Source: Metridium senile
Taxonomy: Eukaryota; Cnidaria; Anthozoa; Actiniaria; Metridiidae
DNA: 64,000 nucleotides
Direction: 5' to 3'
Assembly: GCA_949775045.1 (NCBI GenBank)
Contig: OX459110.1
Coordinates: forward strand, 4,083,729-4,147,728
Below are positions 60,761-64,000 of this stretch, one piece after another. The notes below the pieces were generated by a model, which was not told where the DNA came from, ran no database searches, and saw only the letters and a program-made list of their open reading frames with translations. The position numbers were made by a program, and so were the translations under genes. Every line of letters starts with the position of its first letter. Positions within the stretch are counted from its first letter, which is position 1.

Positions 60761-61812
60761 TTTGATGTCAATATCAGAGTACAGACCACATATCTTTGAA
60801 ACAAAACTACATATGTATTGTCTTATAATACTATTTTGTACAAACTTGTGAATATCACTGCAGCAGGACAGTGAGAAAGAAAATAAATAGGTGTCGTCTT
60901 ATTGTCCTACTTTAGACAAACTTGTGAATATCACTGACGCAGAACAGTGAGAACAAAAATAATTAGGTGTCGTCTTATTGTACTATTTTAAACAAACTTG
61001 TGGATATCACTGTAGCAGAACAGTGAGAACAAAACTAATTATGTATCGTCTAATTGTACTACTTTGTACAAACTTGTAGATATCACTGGAGCAGAACAGT
61101 GAGAACAAAACTAATTATGTATCGTCTAATTGTACTACTTTGTACAAACTTGTAGATATCACTAGAGCAGAACAGTGAGAACAAAACTAATTATGTATCG
61201 TCTAATTGTACTACTTTGTACAAACTTGTAGATATCACTGGAGCAGAACAGTGAGAACAAAACTAATTATGTATCGTCTAATTGTACTACTTTGTACAAA
61301 CTTGTAGATATCACTGGAGCAGAACAGTGAGAACAAAACTAATTATGTATCGTCTAATTGTACTACTTTGTACAAACTTGTAGATATCACAGGAGCAGAA
61401 CAGTGAGAACAAAACTAATTATGTATCGTCTAATTGTACTACTTTGTACAAACTTGTAGATATCACTGGATCAGAACAGTGAGAACAAAACTAATTATGT
61501 ATCGTCTAATTGTACTACTTTGTACAAACTTGTAGATATCACTGGAGCAGAGCAATAAAAACAAAACTAAATATGTATTGTCTTATAATACTACTTTGTA
61601 CTAAATTGTGGATATCACTGGAGCAGAACAGTGTGAACAAAACTAAATGTGTATTGACTAATGGCACTATTTTGAACAAACTTGTGGATATCACTGCAGC
61701 AGAACAGTGAGAACAAAACTAAATATGTATTGTCTGATTGCACTATTTTAAACAAACTTGTGGATATCACTGCAGCAGAACAGTGAGAACAAAACTAAAT
61801 ATGTATTGTCTA

Positions 61813-62009
61813 AGACCCCGGCTACACGGATCCGGATACTTTTGAAACCGCATACTTTTTGATGCGAATCGGCCTATCGTTCAAACGAATCCAGTGAATC
61901 CGGTGACCGAAACCACATACTTTTGAATAGGAAAAGATCAACAGGATTTGTGTGGACGCGAATATTTCTATGCGGTTTCAGCCGGATCGGATTCGTGTAG
62001 AAGAGGCCT
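61813..62009. mobile_element. MITE inserted in the 76-bp array
   Basis: Inverted ends AGACCCCGGCTACACGGATC, CGGATAC and GCCGGATCGGATTCGTGTAG, AAGAGGCCT, with inner GAAACCGCATACTTTT and AACCACATACTTTTGAAT. Array sequence resumes directly after it. Confidence 0.8.
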
Positions 62010-62042
62010 GATTGCACTATTTTAAACAAACTAGTGGATATT

Positions 62043-62186
62043 AGAGTGCATTCAGTAAAAGCATGAAACACTAATTAGTAAATTGTACAAAATAGTGGTA
62101 GTTGAACAATAGAAAACAATAGAATTAGCATAAAATAGTACAAAATAGTATTATTAATGTTTCATGCTTTTACTGAATGCACTCTA
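62043..62186. mobile_element. MITE family B, copy 5, inserted in the 76-bp array
   Basis: AGAGTGCATTCAGTAAAAGC, ATGAAACA against TGTTTCATGC...TTTTACTGAATGCACTCT, with the GAACAATAGAAAACAATAGA, ATTAGCATAAAATAGTAC family core inside. Confidence 0.88.
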
Positions 62187-62689
62187 CTGCAGCAGAACAG
62201 TGAGAACAAAACTAAATATCATATGTATTGTCTAATTGCACTATTTTAAACAAACTTGTAGATACCACTGGAGCAGAGCAGTGAGAACAAAACTAAATAT
62301 GTATTGACTAATGGAACTATTTTATACAAACTTGTGGATATCACTGCAGCAGAACAGTGAGAACAAAACTAAATATGTATATTGTCTAATTACACTATTT
62401 TGTACAAACTTGTGGATACCACTGCAGCAAAACAGTGAGAACAAAACTAAATATAAATTGAAGATTATGTTTCTTCTGCGTTATGATTTATTATGAATTA
62501 ATACCAATCATAATGCAGAAGAAACATAATCTTCATTTTTTAACTAAATTAATGCCTGTATGCAAACAAATATTGGATAAAACTAAATATGTATTGTCTA
62601 ATATTGCACTATTTTGTACTAACTTGTGGATATCACTGCAGCAGAACAGTGTAACTATTGTATCCATTGTAATGTGTGTATTGTCATGT

Positions 62690-64000
62690 CTAAGTGAATT
62701 GTTAGTCAGACAATAACTAAATAGTTGATAACTAAATACTATTACGTCCTAAATAGTTAGTAGTTCAGGGTCGTATCACGGGATGTGGGATCAGGGATCA
62801 CACAACTGGGATCGGGGATCACATAGTATGAATCATGTTGGATATTTTAATTCTGATATTTGACTGGCTTACATATTTGGAAAAATTTAGTGGCCAAAAC
62901 TCTGTGGGGAGGGCACGAATGTTGTAAAGAAAGACTTTAAAAATGTCTATTAAGTAATAGCTAATTCTTTCCATGGTCTTTCATATTTTACCAAAATTTT
63001 CAAGATTAACTTTCTTTGCTTATTCACATTATTAGTTGGTAATTGCCTCCTACATATTAAACACAGATCCGGACCAGAGAAAATCTATAGTTCCTTTATA
63101 GAAGCTGCAAGCATTTTAGCAACAAAAATGAAACTTAAATTATTTCTTAACGAATGTCGAATAATGCAAAGATTATTTTATGTCAAGATAAAAATGCACC
63201 AGACAGAATTACGAAAAATGGTTTTAAAGTAAATTGATTAAACATATGATGAAAAGATAGAGAAAACAATAGCAGAAAAAAGTTCACCTGAGAAATTTCA
63301 ACAACTATAATATGGCTATAATATAAAATAATTAAGATTGTATGTCATACTTGAAACAGAATAAAGTTGTTGTTTGAAAACAAAATGCAAAGTCTCAGTT
63401 TCTCCACAGTTTCAAGAAGGTGTGTATTTAATTGCAATTGGATTTTTTTTTGACATAAGTGAGGGTTTGGGATAAACATATGGGCTTTACAATTCCAGCT
63501 TCTAAAGCAGCAATTGATCTAATTGCTTAATTACGATTCCCCGACTGTGAATCACCGTCATACAAACTTTGAATTCATAACCGTGGATCAGACCAATATT
63601 TATAGACTGGTTATTATAGTCTCAAGAAAAATCAGTTTATGGTCAAGATAATGATGGTTAAAACTAGTCAATGTACCTTCTCAAACTCATGATTGATTAA
63701 TGACCTTTACAGCAAACTGGATTGTCTAATTTGATCACATGCATGCATTTAGAAACCCAGTGAAACACTTGAATAGACTTGTTAGAGAAGTTACTCCGAC
63801 GAAGGGCTAATGCTCGAAATGTCAGTTAAGTCATGTCAACATTTTTTAAGGCGTTACAAATTTCATTATATTACCTTTTGTTAGAGAAGTCATTTAAAAC
63901 ACTCATGCTTCGTGCTTCATCAGGTTTCCAAACACTTAAAAACAATAAAAGCACTCCACCTGTGGCATCTTGCTTTCAAATGTGTTCTCCTGATTGGAAA
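62690..64000. other. Right end of the window, no gene found
   Basis: AT-rich. TCACGGGATGTGGGATCAGG and GGGATCACA(C/T)A short repeats lie near 62770-62830. The dispersed CTCCGACGAAGGGCTAATGC, TCGAAATGTCAG motif with its ACATTTTTTAAGGCGTTACA follow-on lies at 63793-63880. No exon is supported. Confidence 0.5.

Larger units (their letters stand above)
60770..62690. repeat. 76-bp tandem array, about 20 units, with two MITE insertions
   Basis: The unit ACAAACTTGTAGATATCACT, GGAGCAGAACAGTGAGAACA, AAACTAATTATGTATCGTCT, AATTGTACTACTTTGT starts about 10 bases after the paralogue 3 stop codon. Central units (61040-61540) are nearly identical; outer ones diverge. MITEs interrupt it at 61813-62009 and 62043-62186. 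Confidence 0.93.

Noticed and set aside
63793..63825. Confident hammerhead ribozyme call
   Set aside because: CCGACGA lacks the conserved U of CUGANGA and no complementary stem III is evident next to it, so it is kept only as a lead in the findings.

Overview
The window is AT-rich, intron-rich animal DNA. GT-AG introns, metazoan genes (UTP20, OGFOD3, a class A GPCR), tRNA-derived SINEs, many palindromic MITEs and a LINE remnant all point to a marine invertebrate. The repeat style suggests a cnidarian, perhaps an anthozoan, but that is inference; nothing here fixes the species.

Layout. (1) 1385-28585, plus strand: 21 consecutive exons encode the C-terminal 844 residues of the SSU-processome protein UTP20; the N-terminal exons lie upstream of the window. 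Its 13.9-kb first visible intron holds a complete intronless rhodopsin-class GPCR on the same strand (9469-10713). Nearly every UTP20 intron carries a different microsatellite, minisatellite, MITE or SINE. (2) 29911-30912, plus: an intact intronless OGFOD3 (2-oxoglutarate/iron oxygenase, membrane-anchored). (3) 31-34.5 kb: a gene-free belt of palindromic MITEs. (4) 34573-44732, minus: 15 exons of an EF-hand protein I cannot name. Two of its introns are mostly pure satellites: about 100 copies of AAGC and about 130 copies of GAGCAG. (5) 45.5-60.8 kb, plus: three head-to-tail paralogues of a four-transmembrane family I do not recognise. They share a Gln/Pro-rich repeated N-terminus, an RTGNFG...FGK.NV...KRW.IVHG signature, an N-glycosylation sequon in the first loop and a Cys-rich C-terminal tail. 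The first two are a segmental duplication; the third is intronless and has a frame break near its N-terminus. (6) Between and after them lie a 2.0-kb long-inverted-repeat element at TTAA, a second foldback element beside a 5'-truncated LINE, and a 76-bp tandem array of about 1.9 kb interrupted by two MITEs.

How the genes relate. UTP20 (ribosome biogenesis), OGFOD3, the GPCR and the EF-hand protein show no functional link. The four-TM cluster is the only local gene family and the best candidate for something undescribed. It starts about 0.8 kb from the divergently transcribed EF-hand gene, across an interval with repeated ETS-like sites. A recurring theme is satellite birth: several tandem arrays were visibly built from a nearby SINE, MITE end or the last codons of a gene.

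All gene models are read by eye from splice sites, phase and homology recalled for the families; no alignment was run.
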